From assembly GCA_947630245.1 (NCBI GenBank), contig CANRGR010000008.1, positions 1-36,367 on the forward strand: a stretch of DNA of 36,367 nucleotides, written 5' to 3'. The first letter of the stretch is position 1. Each line of letters opens with the position of its first letter. The notes beneath the pieces were generated by a model. The model did no database searches. It was not told the origin of the DNA and saw only the letters and a program-made list of their open reading frames with translations. Of this stretch, positions 8,067 to 15,730 are shown in pieces. The DNA comes from an uncultured Clostridia bacterium. Lineage in GTDB: Bacteria > Bacillota > Clostridia > Christensenellales > Borkfalkiaceae. Position numbers and translations under genes: made by a program.

Positions 8067-8816
8067 ATGAAATCTCCGTTTGAAATCAAAAAAGAAATCT
8101 GCGAAGTCGGTCACAAACTCTACGCGAAGAATTTCGTTGCGGCAAACGACGGCAACATCTCCGTGAAGATCAACGACAACGAGTTCTATTGCACGCCCAC
8201 GGGCGTGTCGAAGGGCTCGCTCACCCCGGATATGATCATCAAGGTCGACCGGGATGGGAACAAGATCGAGGGCAAGCTCAATCCCTCCTCCGAAATCAAG
8301 ATGCACATGCGCGTCTACCGCGACCGTCCCGACGTCAACGCGGTCGTCCATGCGCATCCGCCCGTTGCGACGGCGTTTACGGTTGCGGACATCAATCTCG
8401 ACCAGTACATTCTGCCCGAGGCGGTTCTCACGATCGGCGAAGTGCCCACCTGCGACTACGGCACGCCTTCGACGATGGAGATTCCCGATTCCCTCGAACC
8501 CTACATCCAGACGCACGACGCATTCCTGCTCCGCAACCACGGCGCGCTGACGGTCGGCTGCGACCTGACAAAGGCGTTCTTCATCATGGAAGAAGTGGAA
8601 TTCAACGCGATCATCTGCAAGCACGCGATGGAGCTCGGCGCGGTGCACGAGATTCCCAACAGCCAGCTCAAAAAACTCATGGAACTGCGCGAAAAACTGC
8701 ATCTTACGGGGCGTCATCCCGGACTCGAAATTGAGGAAGAACATCCCGCACAGCCCACGCAGGAAGCGCTCGTCGAGGCGATCACAAAGAGAGTTCTTGC
8801 CGCGCTCGGCAAGTGA
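8067..8816 (+). CDS. Class II aldolase (rhamnulose/fuculose-1-phosphate aldolase type) with C-terminal encapsulation-peptide-like helix
   Basis: NDGNISVKINDNEFYCTPTGVSKG, VVHAHPPVATAF, LLRNHGALTVGCDLTKAF; C-terminus PTQEALVEAITKRVLAALGK. Confidence 0.9.
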   Translation: MKSPFEIKKEICEVGHKLYAKNFVAANDGNISVKINDNEFYCTPTGVSKGSLTPDMIIKVDRDGNKIEGKLNPSSEIKMHMRVYRDRPDVNAVVHAHPPVATAFTVADINLDQYILPEAVLTIGEVPTCDYGTPSTMEIPDSLEPYIQTHDAFLLRNHGALTVGCDLTKAFFIMEEVEFNAIICKHAMELGAVHEIPNSQLKKLMELREKLHLTGRHPGLEIEEEHPAQPTQEALVEAITKRVLAALGK

Positions 8817-8840
8817 GAACGGAACGGAAAGGAGGATACG

Positions 8841-10292
8841 ATGGCAATTAACTGGACGGACGCGCAGATCGAGGAAGTGGTGGCAACGGTCATCAAGAGC
8901 CTCGGCGCCGCCTCCGAGACCGGAAGCTGGGACGCCACGCAGTACCACGGCAGAAAGCTCATCGGTATTTTCGAGGACATGAACGACGCGATCGACGCGG
9001 CAACGGCGGGCTACAAGGCAATCCGCGCGATGTCGCTCGAAGAGCGGGAAAAAGTGATCGGCGCAATCCGCGATCTCTGCCGCAAGGAAGCGGCGGCAAT
9101 GGCGGAACTCGGCGTTGCCGAGACCAAGATGGGGCGCGTCGAGCACAAGACGGCAAAGCACATTCTTGTGGCGGATAAGACGCCCGGCACGGCGGACATC
9201 GTCGCGCAGGTCAAGACGGGGGACTACGGTCTCACGCTCACCGAAATGGCTCCCTTCGGGGTCGTGGGCAGCATCACGCCGAGCACGAACCCCTCGGAGA
9301 CCGTCCTCTGCAACAGCATCGGCATGGTTGCGGCGGGCAACGGCGTCGTGTTCAATCCCCACCCGAACGCGATTGCAACTTCCAACTATGCGGTGGACCT
9401 TGTCAACCGCGCCAGCGCTTCGGCGGGCGGACCGAAGGTGCTCGTCGCCTCTGTGGTGAAGCCCACGCTCGACACGGCGCAGATCATGTATCAGCATCCC
9501 GCGATCCGTCTCCTCGTCTGTACGGGCGGTCCCGGCGTGGTGAAGAGCGTGCTTTCGAGCGGCAAAAAGGCGATCGGCGCGGGCGCGGGGAACCCTCCCG
9601 TCATCGTCGACGACACGGCGGACGTGAGAAAGGCGGGCAAGGACATCATCGACGGTTGCAGTTTCGACAACAACCTGCCCTGCATTGCGGAGAAGGAAGT
9701 GTTTGCGTTCCGCAACATCGCGGACGAACTCATCGACTCCATGCTCCACAGCGGCGCGTACATGATTACGCACGAACAGGCGGACGCGCTGGCGAAGATC
9801 GTGCTTGTGGAATCCAAAAATCCCAAGACGGGAATCGTCAAAAAGATCGTCAGCCGCGAATGCGTCGGCAGAGACGCAAAGGTGCTCCTTGCGAAGATCG
9901 GCGTGACCGTCGGCGACGAGGTGCGCTGCATTATCTGCGAGACGGAATTTGAGCATCCCTTCGTGCAGAACGAGCTCATGATGCCGATTCTTCCCATCGT
10001 GCGGGTGAACGACATCGACGAGGCGATCGACCTTGCGGTCAAAGCGGAACACGGGTGCCGCCACACCGCGCACATGCACTCCAAGAACATCGACCATCTC
10101 ACGCGCTTTGCGCGGGCGGTCGAGACGACGATCTTCGTCAAGAACGCGCCCTCCTATGCGGGGATCGGGTTCGGCGGCGAGGGACATACGACGTTCACGA
10201 TCGCAGGTCCCACGGGCGAAGGACTGACGAGCGCGCGCAGCTTTACGAGATACCGCAGATGCGTGATGTCGGACAGCTTCCGCATTATATAA
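8841..10292 (+). CDS. pduP: CoA-acylating propionaldehyde dehydrogenase with N-terminal encapsulation-peptide-like helix
   Basis: MAPFGVVGSITPSTNPSETVLCNSIGM, GAGAGNPPVIVDDTADV, FDNNLPCIAEKEVF; N-terminus MAINWTDAQIEEVVATVIKSLG. Confidence 0.92.
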   Translation: MAINWTDAQIEEVVATVIKSLGAASETGSWDATQYHGRKLIGIFEDMNDAIDAATAGYKAIRAMSLEEREKVIGAIRDLCRKEAAAMAELGVAETKMGRVEHKTAKHILVADKTPGTADIVAQVKTGDYGLTLTEMAPFGVVGSITPSTNPSETVLCNSIGMVAAGNGVVFNPHPNAIATSNYAVDLVNRASASAGGPKVLVASVVKPTLDTAQIMYQHPAIRLLVCTGGPGVVKSVLSSGKKAIGAGAGNPPVIVDDTADVRKAGKDIIDGCSFDNNLPCIAEKEVFAFRNIADELIDSMLHSGAYMITHEQADALAKIVLVESKNPKTGIVKKIVSRECVGRDAKVLLAKIGVTVGDEVRCIICETEFEHPFVQNELMMPILPIVRVNDIDEAIDLAVKAEHGCRHTAHMHSKNIDHLTRFARAVETTIFVKNAPSYAGIGFGGEGHTTFTIAGPTGEGLTSARSFTRYRRCVMSDSFRII

Positions 10293-10311
10293 GAAAGGAA
10301 AGGAGGAATCT

Positions 10312-11505
10312 ATGGATATTTCGGCTTCTCAGGTGGAAAACATCGTCAGAAAAATCCTCGGCGAGATGGGAACGGGCGCGAAGAGCACGGACATTCCCAA
10401 GACGGCGAAGGTCGCGATGCTGACCGCCCCCAAGCATATCGAAGTCAAGGAATTCGAAATTCCCGCGCTTCGGGACGACGATATTCTCGTCAGAGTAGAA
10501 GGCTGCGGCGTCTGCGGAACCGACGTGCACGAATGGAAGGGCGATCCCTTCGGGATCATCCCCGTCACGCTCGGACACGAGGGCACGGGCGAGATCATCT
10601 ATCTCGGCAAGAACATCAAGACGGACACGGCGGGCAATCCCATTAAAGTTGGGGATAAGCTCGTCACCAGCGTCATCAGCTGCGGCGAGTGCTACATCTG
10701 CCGCAACCATCCCGCGAACACGAATCTCTGCGACAAACAGGGCGTGTTCGGGCTCATTCCCCACAGCGACGCACAGCCGCTCACGGGTTGGTTCTCCACC
10801 CATCTTCTCATCCGCGGGAAGGGAGCGACTTACTTCGTCGTCAACGATCTCGACCTTCAAGAGAGAATGCTCCTCGAACTTGCGTGCGTGTGCGTGCATG
10901 CGTTGAAGCGCGCGAACGGGACGGGATTGCTGAATTTCAACTCCAAAGTGCTCGTGCAGGGGCTCGGTCCCGTCGGGCTCGTCATGATCAGCGTGCTCCG
11001 CGCGGCGGGCATCAACCACATCATCGCGATCGACGGAACGCCCAAGCGGCTCGAAATGGCAAAGAAACTCGGCGTCAAGACCGTGATCAACTTCCGCGAA
11101 GTGACGACGCTCGAAGAGCGCGTGAAGCTCGTCAAGAGCGTGGCGAACGGCGTCGGAGCGGACTTTGCGTTCCAGTGCACGGGCGCGCCCGCTGCCGCCA
11201 AAGACATCTATGAGTACATCCGCCGCGGCGGCGGTCTCTGCGAGATGGGCTTCTTCGTCAACAACGGAGAGTACAACGTCAATCCCCATTTCGCAATGTG
11301 CAACAAGGAGATCAATCTCGTCGGCTCGTGGGACTATTCCGCGGACGACTATCCAACGACGATGGCGTTCCTCCGTCAGGCGCGCGAGATGAACATTCCC
11401 ATCAAGGATCTCATCACGCACACCTTCCCGCTCGACAAACTCAACGAGGCGATGGAAGTCAACGTGGCGCAGGCGGGGATCAAGATCTGCTACGTCGCGC
11501 AGTAA
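10312..11505 (+). CDS. Zinc-dependent alcohol dehydrogenase with N-terminal encapsulation-peptide-like helix
   Basis: GCGVCGTDVHEWKGDPFGIIPVTLGHEGTGEI and SCGECYICRNHPANTNLC (catalytic and structural Zn motifs); N-terminus MDISASQVENIVRKILGEMG. Confidence 0.9.
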   Translation: MDISASQVENIVRKILGEMGTGAKSTDIPKTAKVAMLTAPKHIEVKEFEIPALRDDDILVRVEGCGVCGTDVHEWKGDPFGIIPVTLGHEGTGEIIYLGKNIKTDTAGNPIKVGDKLVTSVISCGECYICRNHPANTNLCDKQGVFGLIPHSDAQPLTGWFSTHLLIRGKGATYFVVNDLDLQERMLLELACVCVHALKRANGTGLLNFNSKVLVQGLGPVGLVMISVLRAAGINHIIAIDGTPKRLEMAKKLGVKTVINFREVTTLEERVKLVKSVANGVGADFAFQCTGAPAAAKDIYEYIRRGGGLCEMGFFVNNGEYNVNPHFAMCNKEINLVGSWDYSADDYPTTMAFLRQAREMNIPIKDLITHTFPLDKLNEAMEVNVAQAGIKICYVAQ

Positions 11506-11539
11506 AGGAAACGGCGAAAGACGCCCGTAAGGAGAAAAC

Positions 11540-11875
11540 ATGGCGCTTGGCATGATAGAAGTTTTCGGATTCGCGACGGCGATCGTCGTGGCGGATGCGA
11601 TGGTCAAGGCGGCGGACGTCGAGCTCGTTGCGATTGATAAAAACAAACCCGCGGCGGGGGACGCGGCAAGAGTGCCCCTCGTCATGGTGGTGAAGGTGGA
11701 AGGGTCGGCGGCGGCAGTGGAAGCGTCGATCGCGGCGGGGAAAGCCGAAGCCGAAAAACGGGAGCTCTACATCACCCACAAGGTGATCGCAAGGCAGAGC
11801 GAGGACATCGAGTGGTTTGCCCATCTCAACGCCCTCGGAAGAGACAAACTCAGAAATAATGAAAATCAAAAATAA
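11540..11875 (+). CDS. BMC-H shell protein with atypical pore loop and C-terminal extension
   Basis: [69 protein letters not shown] fits the BMC domain with extra residues in the pore-loop region. Confidence 0.85.
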   Translation: MALGMIEVFGFATAIVVADAMVKAADVELVAIDKNKPAAGDAARVPLVMVVKVEGSAAAVEASIAAGKAEAEKRELYITHKVIARQSEDIEWFAHLNALGRDKLRNNENQK

Positions 11876-11892
11876 TTAAGGAGATTAAAATT

Positions 11893-12168
11893 ATGTTGGA
11901 AGCATTGGGTATGGTTGAGACCAGAGGTCTCGTGGCGGCGATCGAAGCGGCAGATGCGATGGTCAAGGCGGCGAACGTCGTTTTGATCGGCAGCGAGAAG
12001 ATCGGCAGCGGGCTCGTGAGCGTCATGGTGCGCGGCGATGTCGGCGCGGTGAAAGCGGCGGTCGAAGCGGGCGGCGCGGCAGCGACGGCGCTCGGCGAAG
12101 TCGTGGCGACGCACGTCATTCCCCGTCCTCATTCCGACGTCGAAAAACTTCTTCCCACGATCAAGTAA
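11893..12168 (+). CDS. BMC-H shell protein, PduA-like (copy A)
   Basis: [61 protein letters not shown]...[15 protein letters not shown]. Confidence 0.95.
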   Translation: MLEALGMVETRGLVAAIEAADAMVKAANVVLIGSEKIGSGLVSVMVRGDVGAVKAAVEAGGAAATALGEVVATHVIPRPHSDVEKLLPTIK

Positions 12169-12185
12169 TTTTCGCGCGAGGGTTT

Positions 12186-12458
12186 ATGAACGCAATCGCA
12201 TTACTGGAAGTGCAAGCTATGGTTGCCGCAATCACCGGGCTTGACGCGATGGTAAAGGCGGCGGACGTGAAGCTGATCCACGTCGAAAAGCGCCTCGGCG
12301 GCAGACTTGTCACGGTCGTCGTCGAAGGCGAGGTTTCGGCTGTGACGGCGGCGGTTCAGGCCGGTGCCGCCGCCGCGGCAAAGGTAGGCAAGGTCAAATC
12401 GTGCGAGGTGATTGCGCGCCCGCACCCCGACGTCATGAGATTTCTGACGACGGGCTGA
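12186..12458 (+). CDS. BMC-H shell protein with divergent RLGGR pore loop
   Basis: [60 protein letters not shown]...EVIARPHPDV. Confidence 0.92.
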   Translation: MNAIALLEVQAMVAAITGLDAMVKAADVKLIHVEKRLGGRLVTVVVEGEVSAVTAAVQAGAAAAAKVGKVKSCEVIARPHPDVMRFLTTG

Positions 12459-12520
12459 CGGATTCAGCGGAGCGGTCGCTCCGATGACGAAATAAGAAAA
12501 TAATACAGGAGGAACATGTC

Positions 12521-12793
12521 ATGGAAGCATTGGGTATGGTTGAGACCAGAGGTCTCGTCGCGGCGATTGAGGCGGCGGATGCAATGGTCAAGGCGGCGAA
12601 TGTCATTCTGATCGGCAGCGAGAAGATCGGCAGCGGACTCGTGAGCGTCATGGTGCGCGGCGATGTCGGCGCGGTGAAAGCGGCAGTCGAGGCAGGCGGC
12701 AGAGCAGCGACCGCGCTCGGCGAAGTCATTGCGACGCACGTCATTCCCCGTCCTCACGCAGACGTTGAAAAACTTCTTCCCACGATCAAGTAA
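12521..12793 (+). CDS. BMC-H shell protein, PduA-like (copy B, near-identical to 11893-12168)
   Basis: [43 protein letters not shown]...; differs from copy A at only four aligned residues. Confidence 0.95.
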   Translation: MEALGMVETRGLVAAIEAADAMVKAANVILIGSEKIGSGLVSVMVRGDVGAVKAAVEAGGRAATALGEVIATHVIPRPHADVEKLLPTIK

Positions 12794-12819
12794 GAGGACA
12801 GGATCCGTCGGGAAACAAT

Positions 12820-12849
12820 CGCGGTGCCCGAGCGTTTTCGGGTACCGCG
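12820..12849 (+). terminator. Intra-operon stem-loop between shell genes and pduL (possible attenuator or processing site)
   Basis: CGCGGTGCCCGA-loop-TCGGGTACCGCG (one G-U pair) followed by gaggttttt. Confidence 0.5.
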
Positions 12850-12892
12850 GAGGTTTTTCGCGGCAAATTTATCGAAAAAAAGGACGAAAAAT

Positions 12893-13546
12893 ATGGAAAT
12901 CACAAGTGCACAGATCACGGAAATCGTCAAGAAAGTGCTTGCGGGCATGGAGGACGGCGCAGGTTGCGAGGACAATCTCGTCCCCGTCGGCGTCTCCAAC
13001 CGCCATATCCATCTGAACAAGGCGGATCTTGCGACGCTCTTCGGAGAGGGTTACGAACTCACGCCCCTCAAAGATCTGTCGCAGCCCGGGCAATACGCCT
13101 GCAAGGAACTTCTGACTCTGATCGGTCCCTCCCTGCGTCCCATTGAGAACGTGCGCGTGCTCGGTCCGGTGAGAAGCAAATCTCAGGTGGAGATCTCGGC
13201 GACCGATTCCTATGTGCTCAAAGTGAAACCGCCCGTGCGCGAATCGGGCAATATCGCGGATTCCGCGGGGATCACAATCGTCGGTCCACGGGGAGTCGTC
13301 ACTCTGAAAGAGGGATGTATCATTGCAAACAGGCACATCCACATGTCGCCTGCGGACGCCGCGCGGTTCGGCGTGAAGGACGGGGACACGGTCACGGTGG
13401 ATGTCGACGGAAAGCGGCGCACGCGCTGGTACGACGTGCAGATCCGCGTCAGTCCCGACTTCCGTCTTGAAATGCATGTCGATACCGACGACGCGAACGC
13501 GGCGGGGATCGGCAACGGCTTCAAAGTGAGGGTCGTGAAGGAGTAA
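12893..13546 (+). CDS. pduL: PduL-type phosphate propanoyltransferase with N-terminal encapsulation-peptide-like helix
   Basis: VPVGVSNRHIHLNKADLATLFGEGYELTPLKDLSQPGQYACKE and ANRHIHMSPADAARFGVKDGDTV: two PduL-type RHIH metal motifs. Confidence 0.95.
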   Translation: MEITSAQITEIVKKVLAGMEDGAGCEDNLVPVGVSNRHIHLNKADLATLFGEGYELTPLKDLSQPGQYACKELLTLIGPSLRPIENVRVLGPVRSKSQVEISATDSYVLKVKPPVRESGNIADSAGITIVGPRGVVTLKEGCIIANRHIHMSPADAARFGVKDGDTVTVDVDGKRRTRWYDVQIRVSPDFRLEMHVDTDDANAAGIGNGFKVRVVKE

Positions 13547-13549
13547 GCG

Positions 13550-13798
13550 ATGCTGAGAGGAATCATCAGAGGAAACATCGTCTCTACGAGGAAGCAGGAA
13601 TCGCTTGTGGGCGCGAAGTTCATGGAAGTGGAAATCATGGAAAACGGCGAATTGACGGGGAAATACATCATCGCCATCGACAGCGTCGGCGCGGGCATCG
13701 GCGAAACGGTGCTCATCACCGTGGGGAGCCCCGCGCGCCTCGCACTGCACAACAGGGATGTTCCCACGGACGCGGTCATCGTGGGTATTGTGGATTGA
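13550..13798 (+). CDS. BMC-P pentameric vertex protein (EutN/CcmL family)
   Basis: MLRGIIRGNIVSTRKQESLVGAKFMEVEI...IAIDSVGAGIGETVLITVGSPARLAL...DAVIVGIVD. Confidence 0.93.
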   Translation: MLRGIIRGNIVSTRKQESLVGAKFMEVEIMENGELTGKYIIAIDSVGAGIGETVLITVGSPARLALHNRDVPTDAVIVGIVD

Positions 13799-13838
13799 GG
13801 AAGGACCGCATACCGGACGCCGCTTGGAGCGTTAATTT

Positions 13839-15158
13839 ATGGAAATCGACAAACTCGGAAAATTGATGAAGGATTGCGGGGTCGTAGGCGCGGGCGGCGC
13901 AGGATTTCCCTCCTACGCCAAACTTGCCGGCGGGGCGGACACGCTTCTCGTGAACGGCTCGGAGTGCGAGCCTCTGCTCTATACCGACTATTACCTTCTC
14001 AAAACCGGAATGCCCGAAGTGCTCGCGGGCATCCGTGAACTGCTCGAAGCTCTCGGGATTTCCCGTGCGTTTCTGTGCATCAAAGAGCATACCGCAAAGC
14101 GGTTGCGGCTTTCGGACGGCGAAACACTCGCCGAAAAGGTCGCGGTAAAGACGCTTCCCGACGTCTATCCGATGGGGGACGAGATCAGTCTCATCTATCA
14201 GGCGACGGGGAGAATCGTAAAGCCGGGGTGTCTCCCCATCACCGCGGGCGTGATCGTCTACAACGTCGAGACGGTCTGCAATATCGCCGCGGCGTGCAAC
14301 GGGACGCCCGTCACAATGAAATGGCTGACGGTCGGAGGGGACATCCCCGAGGCGATCGTCGTGCGCGTGCCGGTGGGAACGCCGGTCACGGATCTGTTTG
14401 AAAAATACGGAATCACTGTCCCCGAGGACCACACCGTGCTCGACGGCGGTCCCTCGATGGGAAAGATTATAGACGAACGGGCGGTCGTCACCAAGACGAC
14501 GAAGGGAATCCTCATCCTGCCCGACGAGACGGAGGCGATCCAGTCCAAACTGCTCGACGCAAAGCGTTCGGTTGCGCGGGCGGAGACCGCCTGCTGTCAA
14601 TGCACGCACTGCACGGACATGTGTCCGCGCGCCCTGCTCGGATATCCGATCGAGCCGCACAAGCTCGTGCGCACGGCGCGGCAGGCGGTGGAGATCACGC
14701 CCGAAATGGCGATTACCGCGAGCCTGTGCTGCGGTTGCGGCGTCTGTACGAGCGTCGCCTGCTGCCAGGAGATCTCGCCCAAAGCGGTCATCGACTATTA
14801 CAAGGGCATTCTTGCAAAGAACAAACTCAAATACATCTCGAAAGAGGAGCCGAAGGCGGAACCCGAGCGGGAATACCGCATGATTCCCTCCGAGCGGTGG
14901 GCGAAGTCGCTCGGCGTGGGACGGTTCGACCGCGTGCCCGTCTTTCGCGGCGAGGACAGAGAGTTTTCCCGCGTGGAGGTCAGGCTCTCCCAGCATATCG
15001 GCGCGCCGAGCAAGGCGATCGTCGGGGCGGGGGAGATGGTCGAAGCGGGACAGCGGATCGCCGATAGCGCCGAGGGACTCTCTCTTCCGCAGTATGCGCC
15101 GATCGCGGGTCAGGTGAAACTCGTCACCGAAAAAAAGATCGTCATCGACAGGGGGTAA
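13839..15158 (+). CDS. pduS: PduS/RnfC-like electron transfer flavo-iron-sulfur protein
   Basis: GVVGAGGAGFPSYAKLAGGADTLLVNGSECEPLLYTDYYLL; ferredoxin-type motifs CCQCTHCTDMCPR and CCGCGVCTSVACC. Confidence 0.92.
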   Translation: MEIDKLGKLMKDCGVVGAGGAGFPSYAKLAGGADTLLVNGSECEPLLYTDYYLLKTGMPEVLAGIRELLEALGISRAFLCIKEHTAKRLRLSDGETLAEKVAVKTLPDVYPMGDEISLIYQATGRIVKPGCLPITAGVIVYNVETVCNIAAACNGTPVTMKWLTVGGDIPEAIVVRVPVGTPVTDLFEKYGITVPEDHTVLDGGPSMGKIIDERAVVTKTTKGILILPDETEAIQSKLLDAKRSVARAETACCQCTHCTDMCPRALLGYPIEPHKLVRTARQAVEITPEMAITASLCCGCGVCTSVACCQEISPKAVIDYYKGILAKNKLKYISKEEPKAEPEREYRMIPSERWAKSLGVGRFDRVPVFRGEDREFSRVEVRLSQHIGAPSKAIVGAGEMVEAGQRIADSAEGLSLPQYAPIAGQVKLVTEKKIVIDRG

Positions 15159-15161
15159 GCA

Positions 15162-15707
15162 ATGTTCAGATCAGTCGGAGTCATCGAACTGAAAAATGTA
15201 CCGAAGGGCGTGGAGGCGACGGACGACGCGCTCAAAAGCGCGGGCGTGGAGCTTGTCTCCGCCCATCCTTCCTGTCCCGGGAAGTATGAAATCATCCTCA
15301 CGGGCTCGATCTCCAATGTCACCGCGTCCGTCAATCACGTCACGGAAAAATTCGAAAACTATGTGATTGATTCCTCCGTCATGGGCAGAATCGACGAACA
15401 GGTCATCACGGCGCTGTTCGGGACACAGAAAGAGGCAAAGAAGGGTGCGCTCGGGCTCATCGAGACGTTCTCGGCGGCGAGCTGCATCAAGGCGTCCGAC
15501 CTTGCGGTCAAGACGGCGCGCGTGGAGATCTTCGATCTCCGCGTCTCGCGCGGGCTCGGCGGCAAAGGCGTCGTGCTCCTCACGGGCGAAGTGGGGGACG
15601 TCACGGCGGCGGTCGAAGCGGGCGCAAATTACGCAAAGGGGCTCGGAATGCTCTCGGCAAGTTCGGTCATTCCCGCGCCGCATGCCGATCTTTGGGATCA
15701 GCTTTAA
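15162..15707 (+). CDS. pduT: BMC-T shell protein, PduT-like
   Basis: Two BMC domains in tandem; SAHPSCPGKY places a Cys at residue 38, the position of the Fe-S ligand described for PduT. Confidence 0.9.
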   Translation: MFRSVGVIELKNVPKGVEATDDALKSAGVELVSAHPSCPGKYEIILTGSISNVTASVNHVTEKFENYVIDSSVMGRIDEQVITALFGTQKEAKKGALGLIETFSAASCIKASDLAVKTARVEIFDLRVSRGLGGKGVVLLTGEVGDVTAAVEAGANYAKGLGMLSASSVIPAPHADLWDQL

Positions 15708-15730
15708 TCACGAAAAAGGGGACGGATACT

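Noticed and set aside
7776-10187. 803-aa minus-strand ORF, and similar long antisense ORFs (3017-4387, 4228-5658, 6685-8013, 10285-11685, 15704-18226, 21024-22934, 23275-25131, 26358-29252, 29158-30717, 32576-34678)
   Set aside because: They lie opposite confident enzymes or transport genes, are rich in Arg/His/Asp/Val as expected from reverse reading of biased codons, and show no domain motifs.
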